DNA of 64,000 nucleotides from Chryseobacterium capnotolerans (GTDB lineage Bacteria; Bacteroidota; Bacteroidia; Flavobacteriales; Weeksellaceae): positions 2,361,001-2,425,000 of the forward strand of contig NZ_CP065589.1 of assembly GCF_021278965.1 (NCBI RefSeq), written 5' to 3'. This document shows, one piece after another, positions 35,481 through 45,035 of this stretch; positions within the stretch are counted from its first letter, which is position 1, and every line of letters begins with the position of its first letter. The translations under genes were made by a program, and so were the position numbers. A model generated the notes under the pieces. It saw only the letters and a program-made list of their open reading frames with translations. It did no database searches and was not told the DNA's origin.

Positions 35481-36482
35481 TTAGTTTTCTAATTTGTCTA
35501 AGAATGGATAATCTTCCTGAGCATACACATACTCATAGATTTTCTCAGCATCCGGATATGGAGAGTTCTCCATGAATTCGATACACTCTTCAACGAAATC
35601 TCTTGATTTGTTATCCATAGTTTCCAATTCAGCTTCTGTAGCCCATCCGTTTTCAAGAATTCTGTGTTTTACCAATTCGATTGGGTCATCATTCTTATGA
35701 ACAGCTACTTCTTCCTTAGATCTGTAAGGCTCAGCATCAGACATAGAGTGTCCTCTGTAACGGTAAGTTCTTGCTTCAATAAATGTTGGTCCGTCTCCTC
35801 TTCTTGCTCTTTCGATAGCTTCATAAGCTGCTTCAGCTACTTTTACAGGGTCCATTGCATCTACAGCAAGACAAGGCATTTCGTATCCTAATCCTAGTTT
35901 ATAGATATCTTCGTGGTTAGCTGTTCTTTTTACAGATGTTCCCATTGCATATTGGTTGTTTTCTACCACAAATACTACAGGAAGTTTCCAGTTCATCGCC
36001 ATGTTGAATGTTTCATGTAATGAACCTTGTCTTGCAGCACCATCTCCGAAGAAACAGATGTTTACAGCTTTTCTGTCAAAATATTTATCTGCAAAAGCAA
36101 TACCTGCTCCCAAAGGAATTTGTCCTCCAACAATACCATGACCTCCGTAGAAACGGTGCTCTTTGCTGAAAATGTGCATAGATCCACCCATACCTCCGGA
36201 TGTACCTGTAGCTTTACCACAAAGTTCAGCCATGATTCTCTTAGGGTCTACTCCCATCGCCATTGGATGGATGTGACATCTGTAAGCAGTAATCATACTG
36301 TCTTTTGTAAGATCCATTGCATGTGTAAATCCGGCAGGGATTGCTTCCTGGCCATTATACAAATGTAAAAATCCTCTGATCTTTTGTTTTAGGTAAAGAG
36401 AACGGCATTTGTCTTCAAACCTTCTCCACATTGTCATATCTTCATACCACTTCAGGTATACCTCTTTAGAAAATTCTTTCAT
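35481..36482 (-). CDS. pdhA: Pyruvate dehydrogenase E1 component, alpha subunit
   Basis: A 333-residue E1 alpha chain. It decarboxylates pyruvate with the E1 beta chain. The thiamine-diphosphate motif is FFGDGAARQGSLHETFNMAM ... VENNQYAMGTS, and the phosphorylation-loop-like YRYRGHSMSDAEPYRSKEE follows. The N-terminal helix MTMWRRFEDKCRSLYLKQKI is typical. The E1 beta gene is not next door; only E2 follows. The start at 36482 follows a -7 box at 36520. Confidence 0.95.
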   Translation of the reverse strand: MKEFSKEVYLKWYEDMTMWRRFEDKCRSLYLKQKIRGFLHLYNGQEAIPAGFTHAMDLTKDSMITAYRCHIHPMAMGVDPKRIMAELCGKATGTSGGMGGSMHIFSKEHRFYGGHGIVGGQIPLGAGIAFADKYFDRKAVNICFFGDGAARQGSLHETFNMAMNWKLPVVFVVENNQYAMGTSVKRTANHEDIYKLGLGYEMPCLAVDAMDPVKVAEAAYEAIERARRGDGPTFIEARTYRYRGHSMSDAEPYRSKEEVAVHKNDDPIELVKHRILENGWATEAELETMDNKSRDFVEECIEFMENSPYPDAEKIYEYVYAQEDYPFLDKLEN

Positions 36483-36519
36483 GTGTTAGCTCTTGCTTTT
36501 TTATGATGAAATAGTTGAG

Positions 36520-36527
36520 CAAAATTA
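36520..36527 (-). promoter_or_regulatory. -7 promoter box of the pdhA-pdhC unit
   Basis: Reverse strand TAATTTTG matches TAnnTTTG exactly; leader of about 30 bases before the ATG at 36482. No clear -33 element. Confidence 0.5.
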
Positions 36528-36799
36528 TGAAAAAAACTTTGTTTTTATTGTATGCATAAGTAACTTTTCGTTTTTTCTCTAAAATCTACTTGCAGGCGGA
36601 ACGGATTATTCTTAATTTTCGACCCTTGTGAAGGCAGATGCAACAGCATTTTGACTTTTATTTTCTTATTGCAATATCTGAGAAATCAGCCTATCTGTGT
36701 AGTTTCCCGAAAACAATCAACAAAATGAGGCATCAATAAAATATAACGTTTTGTTCTCCTTCTCTCTTCATCTTTAATTATTGTTAACATGTCTTTTGG
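36528..36799. other. Intergenic stretch without a recognised feature
   Basis: Between the pdhA promoter and the NIPSNAP remnant. AT-rich, no reading frame, hairpin or repeat that I can support. Confidence 0.35.
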
Positions 36800-37221
36800 T
36801 TATTTCAACAGCTCCTTTTTGGGTGAAAAATCAGTAAGTTTTAAAGTTCGGTCTTCAATATTATTCACAAAATCACCGTGTAATTTTGACGTTTGAAGCT
36901 TGATTTCTTTCCATTCTTTATCCGCCATAAAGCTTTGCCATGCCAGTGTCATTGTATTTTCATCTTTCCATTGCAGCAGATAGACAAACTCTGTTTTTCC
37001 TTCAAATTCAGACTCCCAGATGGAAACGATATTAAATCATAATTCTTAATGCATGATCTCTAAATCGGTCCAAGAAGACTTGTTTGTTTACTTTTGGAAT
37101 TTCATAAATTCATCAACTGATGAACAGGAGGTAATGCCGGCGATGAATCTTTTGAAGAATAAGTTTGTGCGAAAACAAAACCACCCAGAACAAACAGGAG
37201 TAGTATAAATAACTGTTTCAT
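36800..37221 (-). pseudogene. NIPSNAP-family protein, broken by several frameshifts
   Basis: The reverse strand at 37221 opens with a signal peptide, MKQLFILLLFVLGGFVFAQT. The NIPSNAP body is scattered over frames: IYEIPKVNKQVFLDRFRDHA, then SIWESEFEGKTEFVYLLQWK and AWQSFMADKEWKEIKLQTSK, ending FSPKKELLK. At least two lesions are needed: one base short near 37110, and a small change near 37040. NIPSNAP proteins are small dimeric alpha/beta-barrel proteins of uncertain role. This copy would not be made in full. Confidence 0.72.
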
Positions 37222-37511
37222 TATATTAAGTAATTGGTATTAATTGATGAATCCTTTGAGCTTTGCTCATTTCATATTTTAAAAATAGTCAACGCTAAAC
37301 CACTCCTTTTCTCTTTGAAAACAGAAGTAATTAAAATTAAATATTTTTGGAAATAACGCGTATTATTTTCAACAAAAACATAATAAATATTTGATTTAGC
37401 AAAGATCATCCACACTTATCTATATTTTCAGCATCCTAAAAACGACATCATCTTCCGACCTTCATTTGTTTTTTGGGCTTATAATCTTATATTTGGCTTT
37501 TAAACTGAAAT

Positions 37512-38115
37512 ATGGAAGAAAAAAAAATCTTCGCTTCTCCACAATATCTCAAAAGTCATCTCAGATTTCTTCAATCCGTTGGTTTCTCTGGTTATTTTTT
37601 TTGTGTATATGAGCATCAGGGAATATACTTTTAAAGAATCCCTTCTTTATTTTCTTCCTTTACTATTAATGATTATTGCGCCGGTTGTTATCTGGCTGGT
37701 ATGGAATGTAAAAACTGGCAGGTATACCAATATGGATGTATCTAACCGGGTTCAGAGAAAGACACTTTATGTATTTATAGCAGCATGTGTTATCATTTAT
37801 CTTGTTTTCAATTACATTAGAAATGGATATATCGATCTGGTGATGCTTTTTATTTTAATCCTGCTTTTTGCCCTTCAGATCAGCAATTTTTTCATTAAAA
37901 GTTCTATGCATACTGCATTTAATATATTTGTAGCTGCATTATTTTTTACTTTAGATTGGGGAATGGGTCTTTTATGGCTTGGGATTGCCAGCCTGGTAGG
38001 GCTCACCAGAATTATTTTAAAAAGGCATACGGTAAAAGAAGTATTTATGGGAGCTGGAATAGCTTTTGTGGTATCTTTTATTTACCTTTATTGCAATATA
38101 CAATTTCAACATTAG
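37512..38115 (+). pseudogene. PAP2-family phosphatase-like membrane protein, frame broken at a poly-A run
   Basis: The natural start is the ATG at 37512, but the nine A's at 37519-37527 put it out of frame; with eight A's it reads MEEKKSSLLHNISKVISDFF onward into a protein of about 200 residues with five or six membrane segments. The pattern resembles PAP2 lipid phosphatases (NVKTGRYTNMDVSNRVQRK, SSMHTAFNIFVA, GLTRIILKRHTVKEVFMGAG). The last motif has Glu where the family usually has Asp (H-x-x-x-D). Without the repair, translation could only begin at TTG codons inside. It overlaps no other gene and is followed 9 bases later by the BlaI-like gene. Confidence 0.7.
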
Positions 38116-38123
38116 AAGAATAT

Positions 38124-38618
38124 ATGAAAATCAATCATCTTACCGCCGCAGAAGAAAACTTTATGAAGCTGTTTTGGACAATGGAATCTTTCTATCTGAA
38201 GGACGTTATGGAGCAGCATACGGAACCCAAACCACACCAAAATACGGTTTCCACATATTTGAAAATATTGGTTGAAAAAGGGTATTTATCTACTGTAAAA
38301 GAAGGAAGAATCTTCAAATATACGGTCCTTGTTCCGTCTGAAGAATACAGAAAATTTCTATTAAAGGAACTTACGCACAACTTTTTCAATGATTCAGGAA
38401 AGGAAATTCTTGAGTTTTTGTTCAGTGAAAAACTTCTTACCCAGGATGATCTCAAAGGATACTTTGATCTTAAAATTGAAATTAAGCCTGCGAAAGTTGA
38501 AGAACCGAAGTTTGAGGTTGCTGAGGAAATCTTAAATCCGAAGAAAGAGAAAAAGATAAAAGTCAACAAAGACAAAGACAAAGACAAAGACAAAAAGAAG
38601 AAGAAAAAGAAACCATAA
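38124..38618 (+). CDS. BlaI/MecI/CopY-type regulator with a charged C-terminal tail
   Basis: A 164-residue winged-helix regulator: LTAAEENFMKLFWTMESFYL, then NTVSTYLKILVEKGYLSTVK and the wing EGRIFKYTVLV, as in the penicillinase repressor family. Members are usually paired with a BlaR1/M56 sensor, but none is nearby; instead the gene follows the PAP2-like gene by 9 bases. The tail after residue 140 is nearly all Lys/Asp (NKDKDKDKDKKKKKKKP), encoded by tandem AAAGAC hexamers at 38568-38591. This tail is not part of the family and may vary. Confidence 0.85.
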   Translation: MKINHLTAAEENFMKLFWTMESFYLKDVMEQHTEPKPHQNTVSTYLKILVEKGYLSTVKEGRIFKYTVLVPSEEYRKFLLKELTHNFFNDSGKEILEFLFSEKLLTQDDLKGYFDLKIEIKPAKVEEPKFEVAEEILNPKKEKKIKVNKDKDKDKDKKKKKKKP

Positions 38619-38620
38619 AA

Positions 38621-38642
38621 AAAGCGGCTTAAAAGCCGCTTT
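38621..38642 (+). terminator. Bidirectional terminator
   Basis: Stem AAAGCGGC / GCCGCTTT with A/T runs on both sides, between the convergent BlaI-like and RRM genes. Confidence 0.8.
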
Positions 38643-38648
38643 ATATTT

Positions 38649-39014
38649 TTACCAACGATTTCCACCGCCGTTACCACCACGATTTCCACCGCCGTAGCCA
38701 CCGCCACCGTTTCCACGATTGTTACCACCGTAACCTCCGCCTCTGTTGTTATCGAAGCTTCTTCTTGGCTTCTCTTCTCTTGGCTTAGCTTCAGATACGT
38801 TTAATGTTTTTCCGTTGAATTCTTTTTGATTAAGAGCTTCAATAGCCTGCTGTCCTTCTTCATCACCCATTTCGATGAAACCAAAACCTCTAGAACGGCC
38901 AGTTTCTCTGTCTGTTACGATTTTAGCTGATGATACATCACCAAATTCTGCAAATAGATCGTGCAACTCATACTCTTTAGTTGCGTAATTGATGTTTGAA
39001 ACAAAAATGTTCAT
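38649..39014 (-). CDS. RRM RNA-binding protein, glycine-rich tail
   Basis: A 121-residue single-RRM protein. RNP2 is IFVSNI and RNP1 is RGFGFIEM, in a full beta-alpha-beta-beta-alpha-beta domain (1-80). The tail from 85 on is Arg/Gly/Asn-rich with GGGYGG and GGGNRGG repeats. It resembles the cyanobacterial and flavobacterial cold-inducible Rbp family, which binds RNA in the cold. A long untranslated-looking AT-rich region lies upstream. Confidence 0.92.
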   Translation of the reverse strand: MNIFVSNINYATKEYELHDLFAEFGDVSSAKIVTDRETGRSRGFGFIEMGDEEGQQAIEALNQKEFNGKTLNVSEAKPREEKPRRSFDNNRGGGYGGNNRGNGGGGYGGGNRGGNGGGNRW

Positions 39015-39436
39015 TTTGAATAAATTAAAAAATTAATAAAAATTTGGTATATAAAAGAAAAACAACATAAATTAATGAACAAATATTGATTCCAAATATA
39101 AACGTATGCAAGATACAATTAAAAACTTCAAATCAAAGCTTTTTTTTATCTCTTTCTCACTTTAGTTTGAATTTAATTTATACAACGCACCAAGAAACCT
39201 ATTTAAAACACTGAAAAACAACACGTTAAATCAAAAGTACAATAAAAAGTTAAAGTTAGTTAACATAATAAATTACCCTCCCATTATTTAAAAAAATAAT
39301 TATCCTGAATAAGCTTAAATCCTATTCAGGCCTATATTTGCCGGAACTTATAATATTTTAGCATACAAAGAATAGCAGTATATTTATAAATCACTTTTAG
39401 CATCATATATATAAGGCTATATAACCGAATTTTATT
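39015..39436. other. Divergent intergenic region between the RRM gene and the DUF6157 gene
   Basis: A 420-base AT-rich region. Near the right end CCTGAATA (39304-39311) and TATTCAGG (39323-39330) form an 8-bp stem, and TATATTTG (39333-39340) is an exact -7 box for the gene at 39437, with a leader of about 90 bases. The left part may hold a long RRM leader, a common trait of cold-induced mRNAs, but I see no defined motif. Confidence 0.45.
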
Positions 39437-39850
39437 ATGAAACAGCACACCACCAATTACCTCAATACTTTTATAGAAGTCGCTGAAGACTGTCCTGTTT
39501 CTAAGGCACAGATTCCCCCTGAGAAAAAAGAAAAGACATTAGCTAATCTTCAATATGAAAAAGTAAGTAAAAATCCTTACCAATATTCATCTGATGATAT
39601 TATTTTTGATTGCTATGCCTTTAAGAATGATATTTCAGAAAATGAAAAACAAGCGGAAAGAGAAAAATTCTTTTCTAAAGGTCAGGCATGCCTTCGATCT
39701 TCTCCCCTAGCCAAAAGATATGGGTTCGGATTTCATCATAATAAGGAAGGAAAAGTAGCCCTATATCCTATAGAAAGTGAAGAATATCAAAAGTGCTTAA
39801 AGAATCCCGGTATTACAAAGACTAAAGCAATGCGTTCCAAAAGAAAATGA
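39437..39850 (+). CDS. DUF6157-like protein
   Basis: A 137-residue soluble protein. The opening TTNYLNTFIEVAEDCPVSKA, then QYEKVSKNPYQYSSDDIIFD and FSKGQACLRSSPLAKRYGFG and FHHNKEGKVALYPIESEEYQ, are characteristic of the small family DUF6157. Function is unknown. A -7 box lies at 39333 and the next promoter at 39895, so it is probably monocistronic. Confidence 0.82.
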   Translation: MKQHTTNYLNTFIEVAEDCPVSKAQIPPEKKEKTLANLQYEKVSKNPYQYSSDDIIFDCYAFKNDISENEKQAEREKFFSKGQACLRSSPLAKRYGFGFHHNKEGKVALYPIESEEYQKCLKNPGITKTKAMRSKRK

Positions 39851-39894
39851 TTGAGAAAATAAATAATTCTCTTCAGATCAATAAATACGATTCT

Positions 39895-39926
39895 TTTGAA
39901 AAACCCAGCTTTTAACGCTAAATTTG
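39895..39926 (+). promoter_or_regulatory. Promoter of the thioesterase-AraC unit
   Basis: TTTG (39895-39898), 20 bases, TAAATTTG (39919-39926): a full match to the Bacteroidota -33/-7 pattern. Transcription would start near 39933, 14 bases before the ATG at 39947, which supports that start. Confidence 0.75.
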
Positions 39927-39946
39927 TACTGCAAATTATTAAGAAC

Positions 39947-40342
39947 ATGAACTACCATACAAGAAAATGGGTAAAACCCGAAGATTTAAATCCCAATCAT
40001 TCACTATTCGGAGGAAGACTTTTACAATGGATTGATGAAGAAGCGGCATTGTACGCGATCATCCAACTTGAAAACACGAAAGTGGTTACAAAATTTATTT
40101 CCGAGATCAATTTCGTAAGTTCTGCAAAGCAAGGAGATATCATAGAAATTGGTATTGAAGCCACTCACTTTGGTTCCTCTTCTATTACTTTAAGATGTGA
40201 CGTACGTAATAAAATGACTCATCAAACTATTATCACTGTTGAAAAAATTGTCATGGTGAATCTGGACAGCGACGGAAATCCAGCTCCGCATGGTAAAACC
40301 AGGATTGAATTTGTAAAAGACAGATTAAACAGTGAACTATGA
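39947..40342 (+). CDS. Acyl-CoA thioesterase, hotdog fold (YciA-like)
   Basis: A 131-residue hotdog protein. NPNHSLFGGRLLQWIDEEAA holds the catalytic Asp/Glu region of the YciA/BFIT type, followed by KFISEINFVSSAKQGDIIEI and the strand pair SSITLRCDVRNKMT. It should cleave acyl-CoA thioesters. The ATG at 39947 is chosen over 39896 because the promoter lies at 39895-39926. Its stop overlaps the HMA-AraC gene (ATGA), so the two are translationally coupled. Confidence 0.9.
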   Translation: MNYHTRKWVKPEDLNPNHSLFGGRLLQWIDEEAALYAIIQLENTKVVTKFISEINFVSSAKQGDIIEIGIEATHFGSSSITLRCDVRNKMTHQTIITVEKIVMVNLDSDGNPAPHGKTRIEFVKDRLNSEL

Positions 40343-40899
40343 AGATCTTCATCAAGAATATGGTCTGCAACAGATGCATTGCTGCAGTAGAAACCATCTT
40401 TAATAATGCAGATATAAAAACTCATTCCATTATTCTTGGAGAAGTAGAAACAGAATCGGAAGTTTCATCAGCAACAATGCAAGCAATTGAAGAAAAACTT
40501 CTTGCAACCGGATTTGAAAGAATCATGGATTCTTCCCATCAGCTTGTTGAGAAAATTAAGAATCTGATTATTGTAAAAGTCAGTGAGCTTGACATTGATG
40601 AAGATTTTCTTCTCTCTGAATTTTTAAGTACCAAGCTCCATAAAGATTATAGTGCTCTTTCAAAAACATTCTCACAGAATGAAAACATAACCCTGGAACA
40701 GTTTTTTATTCTTCAAAAAATAGAGAAAGTAAAAGAGCTCCTTTTATATAATGAATTCAATCTTACGGAAATCGCAGGAAAGCTGGGATACAAGAGTGTT
40801 CAGCATCTTTCTACCCAATTTCGTAACGTCACAGGATTCACTCCCACTGATTTCAAAAAATTAAAAGACCACCATAGGAAACCCCTTGACAATCTTTAA
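40339..40899 (+). CDS. AraC-type regulator with an N-terminal HMA-like metal-binding domain
   Basis: A 186-residue hybrid. The first 70 residues form a small ferredoxin-like HMA domain with a soft-metal motif MVCNRC (Cys10, Cys13); the second half is an AraC helix-turn-helix (LTEIAGKLGYKSVQHLSTQF followed by RNVTGFTPTDFKK). This suggests a sensor that binds Cu+ or a similar ion with CxxC and acts on DNA. The copper-type ATPase gene lies 225 bases downstream in the same direction, which supports a role in metal export control. It overlaps the thioesterase gene by four bases. Confidence 0.83.
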   Translation: MKIFIKNMVCNRCIAAVETIFNNADIKTHSIILGEVETESEVSSATMQAIEEKLLATGFERIMDSSHQLVEKIKNLIIVKVSELDIDEDFLLSEFLSTKLHKDYSALSKTFSQNENITLEQFFILQKIEKVKELLLYNEFNLTEIAGKLGYKSVQHLSTQFRNVTGFTPTDFKKLKDHHRKPLDNL

Positions 40900-40917
40900 T
40901 TATGTTTGAGAGTATTT

Positions 40918-41035
40918 GAGTTTGAAGGTTTGAGAGCCGGAGTCTGATAGTGTCTTATATATCAACAATCATTCATCCCCACCACTCTAATACTCTAATA
41001 CTCTAATACTCTAATACTCTCAAACCCTCAAACTC
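40918..41035. repeat. Inverted repeat with tandem octamers
   Basis: Arms of 19 bases, GAGTTTGAAGGTTTGAGAG (40918-40936) and CTCTCAAACCCTCAAACTC (41017-41035), match at 18 of 19 positions as inverted copies. Inside the right half are four units of ACTCTAAT (40984-41015). It lies between the AraC-HMA and ATPase genes and is non-coding. Confidence 0.75.
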
Positions 41036-41123
41036 ACCAATCTAAATTCTATAACTATTATCCTTAAATTTATAACAGCCTTAGATTTTCATTTTGGAAA
41101 TTTGCAGTATAAATTTAAGAATC

Positions 41124-43988
41124 ATGGAACAACAGTATAAAATACTCGGAATGACCTGTTCCGGTTGCCAGAAAAAAATATCCAACCAACTGAACAGCAT
41201 TGAGGGCGTTACAGCCGATGTCAACCTGGAAAACAATACCGCTACAATCACCTGTGATCATACAGTTGCTCTTTCCGTTTTGAATAACTCCCTTGCAGAA
41301 ATAGGGAAATACAGACTGGAAGATCCAAACAGCCCTGAAAAAGCTTTTGTAAAACCTCAGGACCGGGTGTCTCCATCTTCAGTATATTATTGCCCCATGG
41401 AATGTGAAGGCGAGAAAGTATATTTCAAACAGGGAGAAAGATGTCCGGACTGTAATATGTATTTGGTTCCGATTGAAGAAAAACTGGCTAAAGATCCTAA
41501 TCATAAACCCACTTATTCATCTACCCATTTACCTGAAAATTTTAAAGACAGTGTTGGAAAATACTATTGTCCGATGTTCTGTGAAGGTGATAAAGTATAT
41601 GATGAAAAAGGAGATTGCCCTGTTTGCCACATGCATTTAGAGGAAATCTCTGAAGATATGGCTAAAAATGCAGTTTCACATCACAGCCATTCACATGCTC
41701 ATAGCCATAATCACAGTCATCACCATCATCATGAAGCGCCTAAGATCACTGATGAAATGGCAGGAAAATACTACTGTCCCATGTATTGTGAAGGAGATAA
41801 GACCTATGATTCTAATGTAGGATGCCCGGTTTGCGGAATGGATCTGGTAAAATATCCGGAAAAGAAAACTGCGAAATACACTTGTCCTATGCATCCTGAA
41901 ATCATCAGCGATGAGCCAGGAAGCTGCCCAATTTGCGGAATGGATTTGGTAAGAATGCCCGACAGTGGAGATGATGAAGAGGATGAAACCTATAACATTC
42001 TGAAAAGAAAATTCTTGATTTCACTGGCGTTTACCGTTCCTGTTTTCATACTATCTATGGGCGGAATGTTTATTGATTTTCCCTTCTCACATCAAATTCA
42101 GGGGTTCATTGAACTAGCATTAACGCTTCCGGTTATGTTTTATTCCGGGTGGTTTCTGCTAAAAAGAGGCTGGGTTTCATTCAAAACCTGGAATCTTAAT
42201 ATGTTCAGCTTAATTGCATTAGGAGTTGCTGCGGCATTTATTTTTAGTATTACCGCATTGGCTTTTCCAGATATTATTCCCCATGAAATCCGTGGACATA
42301 ACCATGAAATCCCATTATATTTTGAGGCAGTCTGTGTTATTCTCACGCTTGTTATTTTGGGTCAATTGATGGAAGCTGCTGCTCATAAAAAAACAGGAAA
42401 TGCGATCAAAGAATTAATGAATCTATCACCGGATGAAGCCAATCTTATAGTGAATGGTGAAGAAAAAAGAGTATTGCTTTCACAAGTAAAAATTGGAGAC
42501 TTATTAAAAGTAAAACCAGGTGAAAAAATTCCAGTTGACGGAAAGATCACAGAAGGGAACTCTATTGTAGACGAAAGTATGATTACGGGAGAGCCAGTTC
42601 CCGTTGAGAAAACAGTTGACGATAAAGTGTCATCAGGAACCATCAACGGCAATCAGGTATTCATCATGAAAGCTGAAAAAGTAGGTGACGAAACCCTTCT
42701 TTCTCAAATCATTAAAATGGTGAATGAAGCCAGCCGAAGCCGAGCACCTATCCAGAAACTGACAGATAAAGTATCTAAGGTATTCGTTCCTGTAGTCATC
42801 CTTATTGCTGTACTTACTTTTGTTCTTTGGCAGTTCTTTGGGCCTGAAGGAAAAAGAAGTTTATTTGCTTTCGTAAACGCTGTAGCCGTCTTAATTGTAG
42901 CATGTCCTTGTGCCTTAGGCCTTGCCACTCCCATGTCCTTAATGGTAGGAATTGGAAAAGGGGCTAAAAACGGTATTCTGATCAAAAATGCAGAAGCCCT
43001 GGAACAAATGAATAAAGTCAATGTATTGATTACTGATAAAACAGGAACTTTAACGGAAGGAAAGCCTTCTGTAGAATATATTGAATCGATAAATAATGAA
43101 GATAAAAACCAAATTTTACAGCTTGCCTTTTCGCTGAATCAAAATTCAGAACATCCTCTTTCCAATGCAGTGATCAAAAGAGCAAAAGATGAAAATATTT
43201 CCGCTGAAAAAGTGGATCAGTTTGAAAATATCTCTGGAAAAGGAGTCAAAGGAAATATCAACGGAAAAACAGCTTATCTTGGGAATGAAAACCTGTTAAC
43301 CTCTCATCAAATTCAGATTCCCAATGCATTAAAACAGAAAGCTATAGAAGTACAGTCAAAAGCTCATACTATTTCTTATGTGGCATATAATCAGAATGTC
43401 TTAGGATTTATCAGCTTTACGGATAAAATCAAAGCAAGTTCTAAAAAAGCAGTAGACCGACTGATGAGTGAAGATATTGACATTATTATGATGACTGGAG
43501 ACAATGAACATACTGCAAAAGCTGTAGCTGAAGAATTAGGTATCAAGCATTTTAAAGCCAACTGCCTTCCTGAGGATAAGCTTAATGAAGTAAAAAGATT
43601 ACAGCAACAGGGTAAAATCGTTGCCATGACCGGAGACGGGATCAATGACTCCCCTGCCCTTGCCCAGTCCGATATAGGAATCGCAATGGGAACAGGTACT
43701 GATGTAGCCATTGAAAGTGCTGAGATCACCTTATTAAAAGGAGATATCTTAGGAGTAGCAAAAGCCAAGCTACTAAGCGAAAAGCTTCTTAAAAACATTA
43801 AAGAAAACCTGTTCTTTGCCTTTATTTATAATGTTCTAGGAATTCCTGTTGCGGCAGGATTATTGTATCCATTCTTTGGAATTTTGTTATCACCGATGAT
43901 CGCAGCAGCTGCCATGAGCGTCAGTTCATTATCAGTGATTCTGAATTCATTGAGATTAAACTCAGTAGATCTGGATATAAAACAATAA
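41124..43988 (+). CDS. copA: Copper-type P1B ATPase with HMA, four Cys-rich metal motifs and a His-rich stretch
   Basis: A 954-residue inner-membrane export ATPase. N-terminus: one HMA domain with GMTCSGC (9-15); then four repeats of a YCPM-x-CEG...CP-x-C-x-M type (about 88-115, 147-173, 216-244, 252-278), with a stretch of twelve His (about 186-203) between the second and third. The membrane part has the CPC signature (594-596), the phosphorylation motif DKTGTLTEG (Asp638) and GDGIND (from 837). These mark a Cu+ (or similar soft metal) pump. The start at 41124 ([10 protein letters not shown]) fits the HMA domain. It is followed by DUF72 after one base. Confidence 0.93.
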   Translation: MEQQYKILGMTCSGCQKKISNQLNSIEGVTADVNLENNTATITCDHTVALSVLNNSLAEIGKYRLEDPNSPEKAFVKPQDRVSPSSVYYCPMECEGEKVYFKQGERCPDCNMYLVPIEEKLAKDPNHKPTYSSTHLPENFKDSVGKYYCPMFCEGDKVYDEKGDCPVCHMHLEEISEDMAKNAVSHHSHSHAHSHNHSHHHHHEAPKITDEMAGKYYCPMYCEGDKTYDSNVGCPVCGMDLVKYPEKKTAKYTCPMHPEIISDEPGSCPICGMDLVRMPDSGDDEEDETYNILKRKFLISLAFTVPVFILSMGGMFIDFPFSHQIQGFIELALTLPVMFYSGWFLLKRGWVSFKTWNLNMFSLIALGVAAAFIFSITALAFPDIIPHEIRGHNHEIPLYFEAVCVILTLVILGQLMEAAAHKKTGNAIKELMNLSPDEANLIVNGEEKRVLLSQVKIGDLLKVKPGEKIPVDGKITEGNSIVDESMITGEPVPVEKTVDDKVSSGTINGNQVFIMKAEKVGDETLLSQIIKMVNEASRSRAPIQKLTDKVSKVFVPVVILIAVLTFVLWQFFGPEGKRSLFAFVNAVAVLIVACPCALGLATPMSLMVGIGKGAKNGILIKNAEALEQMNKVNVLITDKTGTLTEGKPSVEYIESINNEDKNQILQLAFSLNQNSEHPLSNAVIKRAKDENISAEKVDQFENISGKGVKGNINGKTAYLGNENLLTSHQIQIPNALKQKAIEVQSKAHTISYVAYNQNVLGFISFTDKIKASSKKAVDRLMSEDIDIIMMTGDNEHTAKAVAEELGIKHFKANCLPEDKLNEVKRLQQQGKIVAMTGDGINDSPALAQSDIGIAMGTGTDVAIESAEITLLKGDILGVAKAKLLSEKLLKNIKENLFFAFIYNVLGIPVAAGLLYPFFGILLSPMIAAAAMSVSSLSVILNSLRLNSVDLDIKQ

Positions 43989-43989
43989 T

Positions 43990-44718
43990 ATGACAAAAGA
44001 AAATCTTTACATAGGATGTTCAGGGTTTTACAATAATGACTGGAAAGGGTCTTTATATCCTGAAAATGCCCAAAGTAAAGATTTTCTTTCTTTATATGCT
44101 GAAGTTTTCAATGCAGTAGAGATCAACTCTACATTTTATAGAATTCCTACTGCTAAAACACTTTTAAAGTGGCATGATGAAACTCCTGGATCATTCAGGT
44201 TTTTTATCAAAATACCCAAAGCGATTACGCATCAAAAACGTCTTGCAGATTCAAAAGAAGAGATTACAGCATTCTGCCAACATATCCATCAGCATCTTCA
44301 ACAAAAGCTTTCCGGATTCCTATACCAACTTCCTCCCTCTTTTAAAAACACCCCGGAAAATATTGACTTAGTGATTAATAATGTTGATAACAGCTTTTTA
44401 AATGTCATCGAGTTCCGTCACGAATCCTGGTGGAAAAAGGAAATTTTCGATCTATTAAAAAACAAAGGTATTGTTTTCTCCGGGGTAAGTTTTCCTGGAA
44501 ATCTTCCTGAAGATATGATCACTAATCATTCTGAAATAATTTACTTCAGACTCCACGGAAAGCCTATCCTATACAAATCTAAATACAATGAAGATTTTCT
44601 CGATCATCTTGCTAAAAGTATTAAAAACACTCCACAGACAGCCTTTATATTTTTCAATAATACATGGGGAACTGCTGCCATAAAGAATGCAATGTATCTG
44701 AAAAGCATTTTAATGTAA
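43990..44718 (+). CDS. DUF72 (YecE-like) protein
   Basis: A 242-residue TIM-barrel-like protein. Family marks are NLYIGCSGFYNNDWKGSLYP, FNAVEINSTFYRIPTAKTLL, FRFFIKIPKAITHQKRL, FLYQLPPSFKNTPENI and VIEFRHESWWKKEIFDLL, and IIYFRLHGKPILYKSKYNED. The family's enzyme activity is not established. It lies directly after the copper ATPase gene with a one-base gap, so it is probably cotranscribed, though a metal role is not implied by its motifs. Confidence 0.92.
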   Translation: MTKENLYIGCSGFYNNDWKGSLYPENAQSKDFLSLYAEVFNAVEINSTFYRIPTAKTLLKWHDETPGSFRFFIKIPKAITHQKRLADSKEEITAFCQHIHQHLQQKLSGFLYQLPPSFKNTPENIDLVINNVDNSFLNVIEFRHESWWKKEIFDLLKNKGIVFSGVSFPGNLPEDMITNHSEIIYFRLHGKPILYKSKYNEDFLDHLAKSIKNTPQTAFIFFNNTWGTAAIKNAMYLKSILM

Positions 44719-45035
44719 AAGCTGAATCTATCCCAAAGTTCACATTATTACTTCATTTTCAAAGTTGTTAAAATAAAATAATTCCCAAACAAAGGAAGAA
44801 TATCATTCTCTCAACAAAAATAGAAAACAACTATCGCTTTGGTATTTATAAATGTTAAGATTTACCGAAAACAAAACCATAAGCCAACAATCAGTATTTT
44901 AATAAAAAAAGACTTTAAAATAAAGTTCTTAAAATAATCTTAAAAAGAAAAATTACAGCGAAATATGGCATATAATTTGTTAACATTCACTTGTTATTTT
45001 TAACAATTTTTAACAACACAATTTCAATTACCTTT
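44719..45035. other. Intergenic stretch without a recognised feature
   Basis: AT-rich, about 317 bases. I see no strong hairpin, repeat or exact -7 box; ATAATTTG near 44970 is the nearest to one for the deacetylase gene. Confidence 0.35.

Noticed and set aside
38192..38728. A 178-residue reverse frame over the BlaI gene and RRM tail
   Set aside because: Low-complexity antisense of the Lys/Asp tail and Gly codons; the two real genes explain the DNA.
40984..41015. Possible CRISPR-like array
   Set aside because: Repeats are 8 bases in direct tandem without spacers, and no cas gene is near.
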